A stretch of DNA of 64,000 bases from Nocardioides sp. (GTDB lineage: Bacteria; Actinomycetota; Actinomycetes; Propionibacteriales; Nocardioidaceae). The notes below the pieces were generated by a model. The model worked only from the letters and a program-made list of their open reading frames with translations. It did not search any database and had not been told where the DNA came from. Position numbers and translations under genes: made by a program. This document shows, piece by piece, positions 25,838 to 34,634 of this stretch. The stretch spans positions 16,687-80,686 of the forward strand of contig NZ_JACIXG010000010.1 in the NCBI RefSeq assembly GCF_014360585.1, given 5' to 3'. Every line of letters begins with the position of its first letter. Position 1 is the stretch's first letter.

Positions 25838-28252
25838 TCAAGACCTGAGGCGCACGGTCTCGACCAGGTCTGCCTTGATCTCCTCGTCGGTCCACGGGAA
25901 GTCGACCCACTTCTCCTCGGAGAAGAGGCGGGTCTGGTCGCTGGACCACGGGGAGGCGGGGTCCTCGTACTGGCCGTAGGTCAGGATCGTGCGCGGCTCG
26001 ACGCCGTCCGGGCCGAATGAGACGGCCTGGATGTGCGAGGAGCCGTAGGTGATCGGCCGCGCGTAGCCGGTGTTCTGCACCGGGCTGCGGGAGGCGAGCG
26101 CGTTGGCGTTGCCGGCGAGGTTGCCCACGCCGCCGCCGAGGGGCAGCGGGGGAGCGCCGCGGTCGGCGGCGACCTGGTAGGCGCCCCATGGCGAGTCGAT
26201 CGGCAGGCCGGTCGCCCTCACGGCCGCGATTGCGTCCTTCATCGCCTTGATCGTGCTCGGTGTCGTGCGCAGCCCGCGCGGTGTGTCGAGCGGGTCGTCG
26301 GCGTCGAACGGCACCCGCCAGAGCTGGAGCCCGGTGGGGGCCCGCTCGACGAACTCGGTGAAGATCGCGGTGCCGACCGAGGTCGCGTCCGACCGTCCGT
26401 CCCATCCGGCCAGGACGGCGCAGGCCTGCTTCTCGCCGGTCAGCTGGCAGACCCGGTCGAGCGCGCCGTCGGCCTTCATGACCTCCGCCGTCCGCTGCCG
26501 GTTGTCGTACTCATGGTCGGCCAGCGAGGCGGGCGTCTCGACGCCGTGAGCGGCGAGCTGGTCGATGACGTAGCGGGCCACCATCTGCGTACGCATCGTC
26601 CGCTCGCAACGCTCGCAGCCGAGGATCGCGGGGTAGCCCTCCAGCGGGGCCTCCGGGTTGGGCAGCCAGTGGGAGTCGTTGGCGTTCATCACCCAGTCGC
26701 GGCGTACGACGTCGGGGAGGTGCTCGTCGCCGAGGATCCCGGGGCGCTGGGCGTCGGAGTCGGCTCCCCAGGCGCAGGAGGACCCGGCGCGGTTGCCGTC
26801 GAGACCGGGCAGGCCGGCGACGACGTCGAGCAGCCGGCCGACGACCGTCATACAGCGTGCGGCGAGCCTGTCGGTGACGTGTGGGACGACCGAGTGGTCG
26901 GCGTAGAGGGCGTCACCGTGGCGGTCGGCCGCGATCGTGTTGACCCATGGCATCCCGCCGCCGGCGTCCTGGCGCTCCAGCAGGTCCCCGACCGAGGAGG
27001 CGGAGCCCATGCCGAGGAAGGTGTCGATGGTGCGCAGGTGCTCGGCGTTGGCGTCCCGGATCGCCCAGAAGCTCTGCGGCCCCCAGGCCATCAGCTGCGC
27101 GGGCGAGTCGATGACGTAGCCCTCGGGCGTGCGGTAGAGATCCTCGGTGACCGTGGTCGTGCCCGAGGCGGTCTTGACCTCGACCTCGACCTCCCGCCGC
27201 TCGGCCCGCTTGACCCCGTCCGGGGTGAGGTAGCGGGTGCCCGGCCCGAGGGTGGTGTACTCGTACGGCGTGAACCGGTAGGCCGTCGAGACCGTGTGGC
27301 TCCAGGCGACGTCGTCGTTCCAGCCGATGTTCACCGCCGGCGAGCCGATCAGGGAGGCGCCGGCGACGTCGTACTCGCCGGGGATCGTCAGATGCTGCTG
27401 GGTGAACCGATAGCGGCCCTGCCACGGGAAGTGGGGGTTGCCGAGCAGCATCCCGGCGCCGGTCGAGCTGGCATCGCCGCCGATCGCGGTCGCGTTCGAA
27501 CCGAAGGCGCGCTCGGGGTCGCGGCCGAACGAGGCCAGCAGCGCCTCCTTGTCCACCTTCGCGGCCGCAGCCGGCACCTCGGCCGCGGTGGTGGGCAGCG
27601 ACGGCAGGCCCAGGGCACCGGGCAGGTCGGGCAGGCCCGGGTCGGTCGGCGACAGGGGAGAGGCGGCGTTCATCTCGCCGACGAACTGCCCGGCCGAGGC
27701 GATCAGGTTGGCGAGATAGACGCCGTACCAGACGTCGATCTCGGTGACGTCTGCCCTGATGTAGGGAGCGTCCGCGCAGGCCGGATCGGTCACCTCGTGC
27801 GTACGCAGCCACTCGTTCACCCCGGCGGCGTATCCCCGCACCATCTGCTTCGCACGCGTCGACGGTCCAGCCGGGGAGTCGAGGAGCCGCTCGACCACCT
27901 GCCGGCTGTGGAGGTCGCCCACAAGCACGTCGGAGTCGAGGTTGGTGGTCGGCTTGGAGACGCCGTCGTCATAGATCTTGTCCGCGCCGAGCCAGCGGGA
28001 GCGTTCGCCGCGGGCGCTGAGCAGGATGTCGGCCAGCGTGCAGGTGGCCTCACCGGCGGTCGCCCAGCCGCTGCCGTAGCCCAGGGAGCCCCAGTCGCGG
28101 GCGGTGATGTGTGGGATCCCGTGCTCGGTGATCCGCACCTTCGCGTCGTACGCGGGCTTCGGCTCGGCGGCCTCCGCAGGAGCGCTGAGCGCGCCCGCGA
28201 GCAGGACCAGCGGAGCGAGGGACATGGTGGCTCTGCGTACGAGGCTCTCCAT
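25838..28252 (-). CDS. Secreted penicillin amidase/AHL-acylase family Ntn hydrolase
   Basis: 804-aa S45-family precursor. A Sec signal peptide ends near AEAAEP (~29). The alpha part contains ITEHGIPHITA. The autocatalytic junction and nucleophile are Ser252 in the GSNATAIGG segment, followed by GNPHFPW. The beta subunit runs to the end. It deacylates N-acyl amides such as acyl-homoserine lactones, lipopeptides or beta-lactams; the sequence alone does not choose. Start ATG 28252; ATG 28225 is possible. Divergent from ribF, convergent with truB. Confidence 0.85.
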   Translation of the reverse strand: MESLVRRATMSLAPLVLLAGALSAPAEAAEPKPAYDAKVRITEHGIPHITARDWGSLGYGSGWATAGEATCTLADILLSARGERSRWLGADKIYDDGVSKPTTNLDSDVLVGDLHSRQVVERLLDSPAGPSTRAKQMVRGYAAGVNEWLRTHEVTDPACADAPYIRADVTEIDVWYGVYLANLIASAGQFVGEMNAASPLSPTDPGLPDLPGALGLPSLPTTAAEVPAAAAKVDKEALLASFGRDPERAFGSNATAIGGDASSTGAGMLLGNPHFPWQGRYRFTQQHLTIPGEYDVAGASLIGSPAVNIGWNDDVAWSHTVSTAYRFTPYEYTTLGPGTRYLTPDGVKRAERREVEVEVKTASGTTTVTEDLYRTPEGYVIDSPAQLMAWGPQSFWAIRDANAEHLRTIDTFLGMGSASSVGDLLERQDAGGGMPWVNTIAADRHGDALYADHSVVPHVTDRLAARCMTVVGRLLDVVAGLPGLDGNRAGSSCAWGADSDAQRPGILGDEHLPDVVRRDWVMNANDSHWLPNPEAPLEGYPAILGCERCERTMRTQMVARYVIDQLAAHGVETPASLADHEYDNRQRTAEVMKADGALDRVCQLTGEKQACAVLAGWDGRSDATSVGTAIFTEFVERAPTGLQLWRVPFDADDPLDTPRGLRTTPSTIKAMKDAIAAVRATGLPIDSPWGAYQVAADRGAPPLPLGGGVGNLAGNANALASRSPVQNTGYARPITYGSSHIQAVSFGPDGVEPRTILTYGQYEDPASPWSSDQTRLFSEEKWVDFPWTDEEIKADLVETVRLRS

Positions 28253-28335
28253 GCCTCGACCAACGAGAATGGGTAGAACAGGTTACTGTTTGGTTGCCAG
28301 GTGGCCCGGATCCCGGGAAGGGGACCGAGGATGGA

Positions 28336-28341
28336 TATTCT
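28336..28341 (+). promoter_or_regulatory. -10 box of ribF (leaderless-type)
   Basis: TATTCT followed by 6 nt and GTG 28348. Confidence 0.5.
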
Positions 28342-28347
28342 GGCGAC

Positions 28348-29283
28348 GTGTTCTGGAGAAGTCTGAGCGAGGTGCCCGCCGACCTCGGCCGCACCTGTGT
28401 CGTGGTCGGGAACTTCGACGGCGTCCACCTCGGGCACCAGCATGTGCTGCGCAGGGGGCGCGAGGTGGCGGACGCCAAGGAGCTCACCCTGGTGGCGGTG
28501 ACCTTCGACCCGCACCCGATGGCGGTGCTGCGGCCCGAGCACGCCCCCGGTGTGCTCACCACGATGGAGGTCCGCGCCGAGCTGCTGCTCGCTGCCGGCG
28601 CCGACGCCGTGCTCGCGCTGCCGTTCGACATGGAGATGGCCAACTGGTCACCCGAGGACTTCGCCCAGCGGGTCCTCGTCGACGCGCTGCACGCCGAGGC
28701 GTGCGTGGTCGGCGCCAACTTCCGCTACGGCTGCAAGGCCGCCGGCGACGTGGCCGACCTGATCGCCTTCGGGAAGGTCCACGACTTCTCCGCCGAGGGG
28801 ATCCCGCTCGACGGCGGCCCCCAGGTCTGGTCCTCGACCTACATCCGGACGTGTCTGGCGGCCGGCGACGTCACCGGTGCCGCCGAGGCCCTGGGCCGCC
28901 CCTACTCCGTGCGCGGGATCGTCGTCAAGGGCGACCAGCGCGGCCGGGAGCTGGGCTTCCCGACGGCGAACGTGCCCACCGACTCGCTGACCGCGGTGCC
29001 GCCCGACGGCATCTACGCGGGCTGGCTGACCCGGCGCGACACCGGCGAGCGATTCCCGGCGGCGATCTCGGTCGGCACCAACCCCACCTTCGAGGGCGTG
29101 GTCGGGCGCCGCGTCGAGTCCTACGTGCTCGACCGTGACGACCTCGAGCTCTACGGCGTCGAGGTCGAGGTCGCCTTCGTGGAGCGGCTGCGCGGCATGG
29201 TCGCCTTCGAGGGGATCGACGCGCTCGTGGAGCAGATGCACGCAGACGTGGTGCGGGCGCGCGAGATCCTGGTCGATCTCTAA
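28348..29283 (+). CDS. ribF: Bifunctional riboflavin kinase / FAD synthetase
   Basis: 311 aa. The N-terminal FMN adenylyltransferase domain has VVGNFDGVHLGHQ and FDPHPMAVL. The C-terminal flavokinase domain has GRELGFPTANVPTD and GTNPTFEG. Makes FMN then FAD. GTG 28348 is preferred over an in-frame ATG at 28294 because it sits 6 nt after TATTCT and matches family length. Neighbour of truB, rpsO and pnp as in other actinobacteria. Confidence 0.94.
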   Translation: MFWRSLSEVPADLGRTCVVVGNFDGVHLGHQHVLRRGREVADAKELTLVAVTFDPHPMAVLRPEHAPGVLTTMEVRAELLLAAGADAVLALPFDMEMANWSPEDFAQRVLVDALHAEACVVGANFRYGCKAAGDVADLIAFGKVHDFSAEGIPLDGGPQVWSSTYIRTCLAAGDVTGAAEALGRPYSVRGIVVKGDQRGRELGFPTANVPTDSLTAVPPDGIYAGWLTRRDTGERFPAAISVGTNPTFEGVVGRRVESYVLDRDDLELYGVEVEVAFVERLRGMVAFEGIDALVEQMHADVVRAREILVDL

Positions 29284-29331
29284 CCCCGGCGCCCTATCCA
29301 GCGGGGTGCCGGTGCGGTTGAATGTCTCGCC

Positions 29332-30168
29332 ATGGATCCCCACTCCACCCCCACGTCCGCCTACGAGACCGAGGTCGAGGCCGAGCGAGCCCGCGGCGGC
29401 ATCCCGGCCGTCCTCAACGCGGTCCTGGTCACCGCCGGGCTCTGGACCCTCCAGTTCTTCTCCGGCTCGGCGCCGCTGTCCACCTGGGCCGACGAGAACG
29501 GCACCAACTCGGCCGGCTGGCTGCCTGCGCTGCTGGGGGACCGGCTCACCTACTTCGGCAACGGCTCCTTCGCCGGCCTCCTCGCCGGCGACGCCCTGGT
29601 GCACTCCGTCGTCCTCACCGTGACCGTCTTCGCGCTGACCTGGCTGCTGACCTGGCTCGGCACCATCGGCATCTGGCCGCGGGCGTTCTGGCCGGTGTTC
29701 CTCGGCTGCTGGTTCGCCGCGATCGTCGCCACGGCCGTCGGCCAGGTCGCCGAGAGCCTCTACGCCTACCTCTCCGACGGCCGCTCCGGCTGGCTGGTGG
29801 CGACGCTGGGTGACGTGCTCGAGTCGGGCGCAGCGTACGGGCTGACCTATGGGTGGGCGACCGGGTTCCTGATCGCGCTGATCTGGCTCGCGGTGCCGGG
29901 AAAGCGCCCCGAGGTGGAGGAGTACGCGCCGATGTCGGCGCTCATCCCGGGCGGTTCCGGGGGTGCGCCCGGCGGGTACGGTCAGCAGCTGCGCTCCAGC
30001 GTCGCCGTACCGACCGCCCAGACGAGCCGGGTGTCCGCCTCGCCGTCCGGGCGACCCGTCCAGCCCGTCCAGGTCCGCACCTTCACCGGGCCCGCTCGTG
30101 CCTCCGGGCCGGCCGGCGACACGGCCGCCTGGAAGGACTTCGTACGGGACGTGCGCGGTCGGTCGTGA
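29332..30168 (+). CDS. Polytopic membrane protein of unknown function
   Basis: 278 aa, not recognised. About four hydrophobic segments are visible: ~24-44, 85-107, 117-140 and 165-187. A Gly/Pro/Ser-rich cytoplasmic-type tail of ~80 residues follows (IPGGSGGAPGG, SPSGRPVQPVQV). Start ATG 29332. The following open frame, which also begins with a membrane helix, starts about 35 bp after its stop and may be co-transcribed. No catalytic motif seen. Confidence 0.7.
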   Translation: MDPHSTPTSAYETEVEAERARGGIPAVLNAVLVTAGLWTLQFFSGSAPLSTWADENGTNSAGWLPALLGDRLTYFGNGSFAGLLAGDALVHSVVLTVTVFALTWLLTWLGTIGIWPRAFWPVFLGCWFAAIVATAVGQVAESLYAYLSDGRSGWLVATLGDVLESGAAYGLTYGWATGFLIALIWLAVPGKRPEVEEYAPMSALIPGGSGGAPGGYGQQLRSSVAVPTAQTSRVSASPSGRPVQPVQVRTFTGPARASGPAGDTAAWKDFVRDVRGRS

Positions 30169-30202
30169 CCGGCCGGTCCTGCTGCTCATCGTCGCGCGCG
30201 TC

Positions 30203-30853
30203 GTGCTCCTCGGTCTGAACGCGCTCGCTGTGTTCGTGCTCTTCATGAGTTGGATGAACGGGGGTGGCGGCGGCGCCGCGTACGACCGCGGCTGGCAGGA
30301 CTGCTACAACGAGGTGGTCGGGACGAGCGGTGATGGCGGACCGGTCGATGAGCAGGCCGGCATCTACGCGGGCGGCAGGACGGTCACCAACATCTACCCG
30401 TACGACACCTCGGGCAAGCCGCTGACCGGGTTGCAGCTCTTCGACCAGGACGGGAAGCCGATCGACGTGGCCGCTCGGCCCGACTGCACCTCGACTGTCG
30501 CCGACCCGCTCCCGCCGACTGTGGCAGACGAGGACGGGATCATCTCCGAGATGTGCCTGGACGAGCGTACGGGGGAGCCGGTGCAGCCGCGGATCTTCTA
30601 CCCGTGGTCCAACGGTGCCGCGCAGTTCTACAACGTCTTCCCGCTGCCCAGCCGGGCCCAGCCGGACACCGCGCTCGACCCGAACGCGTTCGCGAACGGT
30701 GGCACGGACGCACCGAAGATCCAGGAGCCGCCCCTGGCGACGGTGCCGAAGGTCTCGCTCCCCGGGATCGCGGCGAGCTCGCCCAGCGCCTCGCCGAGCG
30801 TCTCGCCGACGGACTCGCCGAGTGCGTCACCGAGCGCTCCTGAGACGCCGTGA
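30203..30853 (+). CDS. Membrane-anchored protein with Ser/Pro-rich tail
   Basis: About 216 aa if started at GTG 30203. The frame is open far upstream over the previous gene, and no good start with a ribosome-binding site is visible, so the N-terminus is uncertain. A single helix (LLGLNALAVFVLFMSWM) leads to an extracytoplasmic domain with paired Cys (QDCYNEV, DCTSTV, EMCLDE) and NIYPYD. The C-terminus is a low-complexity tail built from SPS/SPT units. Function unknown; probably paired with the preceding membrane protein. Confidence 0.6.
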   Translation: MLLGLNALAVFVLFMSWMNGGGGGAAYDRGWQDCYNEVVGTSGDGGPVDEQAGIYAGGRTVTNIYPYDTSGKPLTGLQLFDQDGKPIDVAARPDCTSTVADPLPPTVADEDGIISEMCLDERTGEPVQPRIFYPWSNGAAQFYNVFPLPSRAQPDTALDPNAFANGGTDAPKIQEPPLATVPKVSLPGIAASSPSASPSVSPTDSPSASPSAPETP

Positions 30854-30923
30854 GCTGACCGATGCAACCGGATCCGGCTCCACAGCGTCTTACCCGATGA
30901 CGAGAGAGTCGAGGGGGAGAGCG

Positions 30924-30980
30924 ATGAAGTACTGGTGGAGGTTGCGTCGGCGGGTGGCACGGCTCGTGCTCGTGGCCTGA
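30924..30980 (+). CDS. 18-residue basic peptide ORF upstream of rpsO
   Basis: ATG 30924 to TGA 30980 encodes MKYWWRLRRRVARLVLVA: aromatic N-terminus, five arginines, hydrophobic end, i.e. amphipathic and cationic. GAGGGGGAGA lies directly upstream (30911-30920; GGGGGAG 30913-30919), a strong ribosome-binding site with slightly short spacing. A 27-residue version could begin at ATG 30897. It sits alone between the Ser/Pro-tail protein and rpsO. It could be a leader peptide, a small membrane-active protein or chance. Confidence 0.4.
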   Translation: MKYWWRLRRRVARLVLVA

Positions 30981-31112
30981 TCCGGCGACGATTCGGGGGT
31001 ATGCCGGCGCGCTGTTAATCTTCTCGGGTTGTCGGTCCATGGGGATCGGCAGCTCAAGCCGTGAAATCGGCCGCGGATCAAGAGTGCCCCGGTGAACAGG
31101 CCCGGGCGCGCC

Positions 31113-31122
31113 GCGCAACGAG
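31113..31122 (+). promoter_or_regulatory. Leader motif shared by rpsO and pnp
   Basis: GCGCAACGAG here recurs at 32314-32323 in the pnp leader; GCCCCGGTG also recurs (31086-31094 and 32306-32314). Candidate shared mRNA-leader control element. Confidence 0.35.
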
Positions 31123-31153
31123 TTAGGCCCACGGGCCGGAAGGGAGCCTTCGC

Positions 31154-31429
31154 ATGGCAGTTGGAACTGACGCGGAGACCAAGAAGAAGATCATCGCCGA
31201 GTACGCCACGGTCGAGGGTGACACCGGCTCGCCGGAGGTGCAGATCGCGCTGCTGTCGCACCGCATCTCCCACCTGACCGACCACCTCAAGGAGCACAAG
31301 CACGACCACCACAGCCGTCGTGGTCTGCTGCTGCTCGTCGGCCAGCGCCGCCGCCTTCTCAACTACCTTCAGAAGAAGGACATCGAGCGCTACCGCTCGA
31401 TCATCGAGAAGCTCGGCCTTCGTCGCTGA
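31154..31429 (+). CDS. rpsO: 30S ribosomal protein S15
   Basis: 91 aa, normal length. Family signature [15 protein letters not shown], then [25 protein letters not shown] and the end [12 protein letters not shown]. Binds 16S rRNA in the central domain. ATG 31154 has a weak AAGGGAG site upstream. It precedes pnp as in most bacteria, although a membrane gene and a terminator intervene. Confidence 0.98.
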   Translation: MAVGTDAETKKKIIAEYATVEGDTGSPEVQIALLSHRISHLTDHLKEHKHDHHSRRGLLLLVGQRRRLLNYLQKKDIERYRSIIEKLGLRR

Positions 31430-31450
31430 TAGGTTCTCAACGCGTACGCG

Positions 31451-31482
31451 ACGGGCCGTCTCCCACTTGGGAGGCGGCCCGT
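31451..31482 (+). terminator. rpsO terminator hairpin
   Basis: 15-bp stem (31451-31465 with 31468-31482, one G-U) and a 2-nt formal loop immediately after rpsO; strong intrinsic-type hairpin without a long U-tract. Confidence 0.7.
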
Positions 31483-31581
31483 TCGCCGTCTGTCGCCGCG
31501 TGGCGTGATCCACACCCGCGACCTTCGGCTGTGGCCACAGGTGCGCTGGTGCGGTCTCGGGGTGCGGTCCTACAGTGAGAT

Positions 31582-32169
31582 ATGAGCATCTCGGGGGCAG
31601 TGAGTCGGGGCAGGCGCGATCCCGGCATCGTCGCAGGGGTCGTGCTGGCTGGGCTGATGTGGCTGTTGACGCTGCTCGCCGTCGTGCCGGCGGTGGACGC
31701 GTGGGTGGTGCGCGCGTCTCGCACCGTGCCGTATCTGCCGAGCCATGCGATCGGCTATTTCGGGACGTTGACCTACGCCGATCTGTGGGTCGTCATCTCG
31801 CTGGTGCTGAAGACGGGAGTGCTCTTCTCGGTCACCTCGGCGCTCGTGCGGGTGGCCGTCCGAGGGGTGCCACGGAGTGGCGGTGCCGCCGTGTTCCTCA
31901 GTGCCTGGATGGCCGCCCTGGTGGGATGTGTCGCCGGGGCGGTGGCGGGCGCGCTGCTGTGGAGCGTGGACCCTTCGATCACCGGTGCGGCCCATCCCGC
32001 GGCCTTCGTCGACGCGGCGACGTACGGACTGAGCGCCGGCGCCCTCTGGGGCTGGATCCCGGCCCTGGCGGCGCGCGCAGTCTGGCGTGACGGGGTGGGA
32101 TCCGGTCCGGGAGCGGGCGGCACGCGCGTGCCTCCGTTCCGCATTTCGGGCAAGGGACGGATAGGCTGA
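31582..32169 (+). CDS. Small polytopic membrane protein of unknown function
   Basis: 195 aa with hydrophobic segments around 16-40, 66-92, 102-127 and 145-165, so about four helices; short basic tail ending GKGRIG. Start ATG 31582 lies 5 nt after TACAGT (31571-31576), a leaderless-type layout. No family recognised. Located between rpsO and pnp, which are usually adjacent. Confidence 0.6.
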   Translation: MSISGAVSRGRRDPGIVAGVVLAGLMWLLTLLAVVPAVDAWVVRASRTVPYLPSHAIGYFGTLTYADLWVVISLVLKTGVLFSVTSALVRVAVRGVPRSGGAAVFLSAWMAALVGCVAGAVAGALLWSVDPSITGAAHPAAFVDAATYGLSAGALWGWIPALAARAVWRDGVGSGPGAGGTRVPPFRISGKGRIG

Positions 32170-32311
32170 GGGAGGAGTGCTAGCGCCAGGCGCGCAGGCA
32201 CTCCGAAAAACGAAACACATCACCAGGAGCGGCCCGCCCGTCCGGCTCGGTCCTCGGTAGTGATTCCCAGGTCCGTGGTGACCTGAGGGTCTCGATCGAA
32301 GACCGGCCCCG

Positions 32312-32328
32312 GTGCGCAACGAGCGCAC
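32312..32328 (+). promoter_or_regulatory. Hairpin in the pnp mRNA leader
   Basis: GTGCGC/GCGCAC stem (32312-32317, 32323-32328) with loop AACGA, nested in a larger GC-rich dyad (GCCCCG at 32306 with CGGGG near 32338-32344). pnp leaders in other bacteria form RNase III-cleaved hairpins that allow PNPase autoregulation; that role is inferred here. Confidence 0.4.
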
Positions 32329-32372
32329 ATGCCCGGCGCGGGGGCGCTCCGAGACCTGACAAGGACGAATCC

Positions 32373-34634
32373 TTGACTGAACCAGTCATCACCGCCGTCG
32401 AGACGACCATCGACAACGGCAAGTTCGGCACCCGCACCGTCAAGTTCGAGACCGGGCTTCTCGCTCGGCAGGCCGCGGGTTCCGTGACCGCCTACCTCGA
32501 TGACGAGACGATGCTGCTGTCTGCGACCACCGCCTCCAAGCACCCGAAGGAGCACCTCGACTTCTTCCCGCTGACGGTCGACGTCGAGGAGCGGATGTAC
32601 GCCGCGGGCAAGATCCCCGGCTCCTTCTTCCGTTCCGAGGGTCGCCCGGGCGAGGACGCCATCCTCACCTGCCGTCTGATCGACCGCCCGCTGCGCCCCA
32701 CCTTCAAGAAGGGTCTGCGCAACGAGGTCCAGGTCGTCATCACCGTCATGGCGCTCGACCCCGACCACCCCTACGACGTGCTCGCGATCAACGCCGCGTC
32801 TATGTCCACGCAGCTCTCCGGCCTGCCGTTCTCCGGCCCGGTCGGCGGCGTTCGCGTCGCCCTGATCGAGGGCCAGTGGGTCGCCTTCCCGAGCCACAGC
32901 CAGCTCGAGAACGCCGTCTTCGACATGGTCGTCGCCGGCCGTGTCACCGACTCCGGCGACGTCGCCATCATGATGGTCGAGGCCGAGTCCACCGAGCAGA
33001 CCTGGGACCTGGTCGCCTCCGGCGCCCAGGCGCCGACCGAGCCGATCGTGGCCGGCGGTCTGGACGCTGCCAAGCCGTTCATCAAGCAGCTTGTCGAGGC
33101 CCAGGCCGAGCTGGCCAAGCAGGCCGCCAAGCCGGTCCAGGACTTCCCGATCTTCCTGGACTACCAGGACGACGTCTACCAGGCCGTCGAGGCCACCGTT
33201 GGCGCCGACATCACCGACCTCTACACCGTCGGTGGCAAGCGCGAGCGCACGCTCGGCAAGCAGGAGCGCGACGAAGAGGCCGACCGGATCAAGGCTGCGC
33301 TGCTCGAGAAGCTCGGCGCGCAGTTCGAGGGCCGCGAGGGCGAGATCGGCGCTGCCTTCCGCGCCCTGACCAAGAAGGCCATCCGCGAGCAGGTCCTGCG
33401 CGACCAGGTCCGCATCGACGGTCGCGGCCTGGCCGACCTCCGTCCGCTGCACTCCGAGGTCGGCGTGATCCCGCGGGTCCACGGCTCGGCGCTCTTCGAG
33501 CGCGGCGAGACCCAGATCCTGGGTGTCACCACCCTCGACATGCTCAAGATGGAGCAGCAGCTCGACACGCTCTCCCCGGAGAAGCACCGCCGCTACATCC
33601 ACAAGTACATCTTCCCGCCGTTCTCCACCGGCGAGACCGGCCGGGTCGGCTCGCCCAAGCGCCGCGAGGTCGGCCACGGTGCGCTCGCCCGCCGCGCGCT
33701 CCTGCCGGTGCTGCCGAGCCGCGAGGAGTTCCCCTACGCGATCCGTCAGCTCTCCGAGGCGATGGGGTCGAACGGCTCCACCTCGATGGGCTCGGTCTGC
33801 GCCTCGACGATGTCGCTGCTCAACGCCGGTGTGCCGCTGAAGGCCCCGGTCGCCGGTATCGCGATGGGTCTGATCTCCGGTGAGATCGAGGGCGAGACGA
33901 AGTACGTCGCGCTCACCGACATCCTCGGTGCCGAGGACGCCTTCGGCGACATGGACTTCAAGGTCGCCGGCACCGCGGAGTTCGTGACCGCGCTGCAGCT
34001 CGACACCAAGCTCGACGGCATCCCGGCCGAGGTCCTCGCCCAGGCCCTCAACCAGGCCAAGGACGCGCGTGCGGCCATCCTGGACGTCATGCACGAGGCC
34101 ATCGGCGGCGTCGAGGAGCTGGCTGCGACCGCTCCGCGGATCATCACCGTCAAGGTACCCGTGGACAAGATCGGCGAGGTCATCGGCCCGAAGGGCAAGG
34201 TGATCAACCAGATCCAGGAGGACACCGGCGCCCAGATCTCCATCGAGGACGACGGCACGGTGCTCATCGGCGCGACCGACGGCAGCGCTGCCGAGGCCGC
34301 CCGTGCGGCGGTCAACGCGATCGCCAACCCGACCATGCCCGAGGTCGGCGAGCGCTACCTCGGCACGGTCGTGAAGACGACCAACTTCGGTGCCTTCGTC
34401 GCCCTGCTCCCGGGCAAGGACGGCCTGCTCCACATCACCAAGCTGCGCGCCCTCAACGGCGGCAAGCGGGTCGAGTCGGTCGAGGACGTCGTCGAGGTCG
34501 GCCAGAAGATCCAGGTCGAGATCGCCGAGATCGACGACCGCGGCAAGCTCTCGCTCGCCCCGGTGCTCGAGGAGGAGGCCTCCTCCGAGGAGGCTCCTGC
34601 GGAGACCGCCACCGAGGCTGCTGACGAGGAGTGA
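32373..34634 (+). CDS. pnp: Polyribonucleotide nucleotidyltransferase (PNPase)
   Basis: 753-aa 3'-5' phosphorolytic exoribonuclease. Two RNase PH-like domains (first ~10-240, second ~350-580, with [14 protein letters not shown]), then a KH domain ([18 protein letters not shown]) and a C-terminal S1 domain ([18 protein letters not shown]) with an acidic tail. TTG 32373 is the start, preceded by AAGGAC. The actinobacterial enzyme has also been called guanosine pentaphosphate synthase I. The stop overlaps the M16 protease start. Confidence 0.97.
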   Translation: MTEPVITAVETTIDNGKFGTRTVKFETGLLARQAAGSVTAYLDDETMLLSATTASKHPKEHLDFFPLTVDVEERMYAAGKIPGSFFRSEGRPGEDAILTCRLIDRPLRPTFKKGLRNEVQVVITVMALDPDHPYDVLAINAASMSTQLSGLPFSGPVGGVRVALIEGQWVAFPSHSQLENAVFDMVVAGRVTDSGDVAIMMVEAESTEQTWDLVASGAQAPTEPIVAGGLDAAKPFIKQLVEAQAELAKQAAKPVQDFPIFLDYQDDVYQAVEATVGADITDLYTVGGKRERTLGKQERDEEADRIKAALLEKLGAQFEGREGEIGAAFRALTKKAIREQVLRDQVRIDGRGLADLRPLHSEVGVIPRVHGSALFERGETQILGVTTLDMLKMEQQLDTLSPEKHRRYIHKYIFPPFSTGETGRVGSPKRREVGHGALARRALLPVLPSREEFPYAIRQLSEAMGSNGSTSMGSVCASTMSLLNAGVPLKAPVAGIAMGLISGEIEGETKYVALTDILGAEDAFGDMDFKVAGTAEFVTALQLDTKLDGIPAEVLAQALNQAKDARAAILDVMHEAIGGVEELAATAPRIITVKVPVDKIGEVIGPKGKVINQIQEDTGAQISIEDDGTVLIGATDGSAAEAARAAVNAIANPTMPEVGERYLGTVVKTTNFGAFVALLPGKDGLLHITKLRALNGGKRVESVEDVVEVGQKIQVEIAEIDDRGKLSLAPVLEEEASSEEAPAETATEAADEE

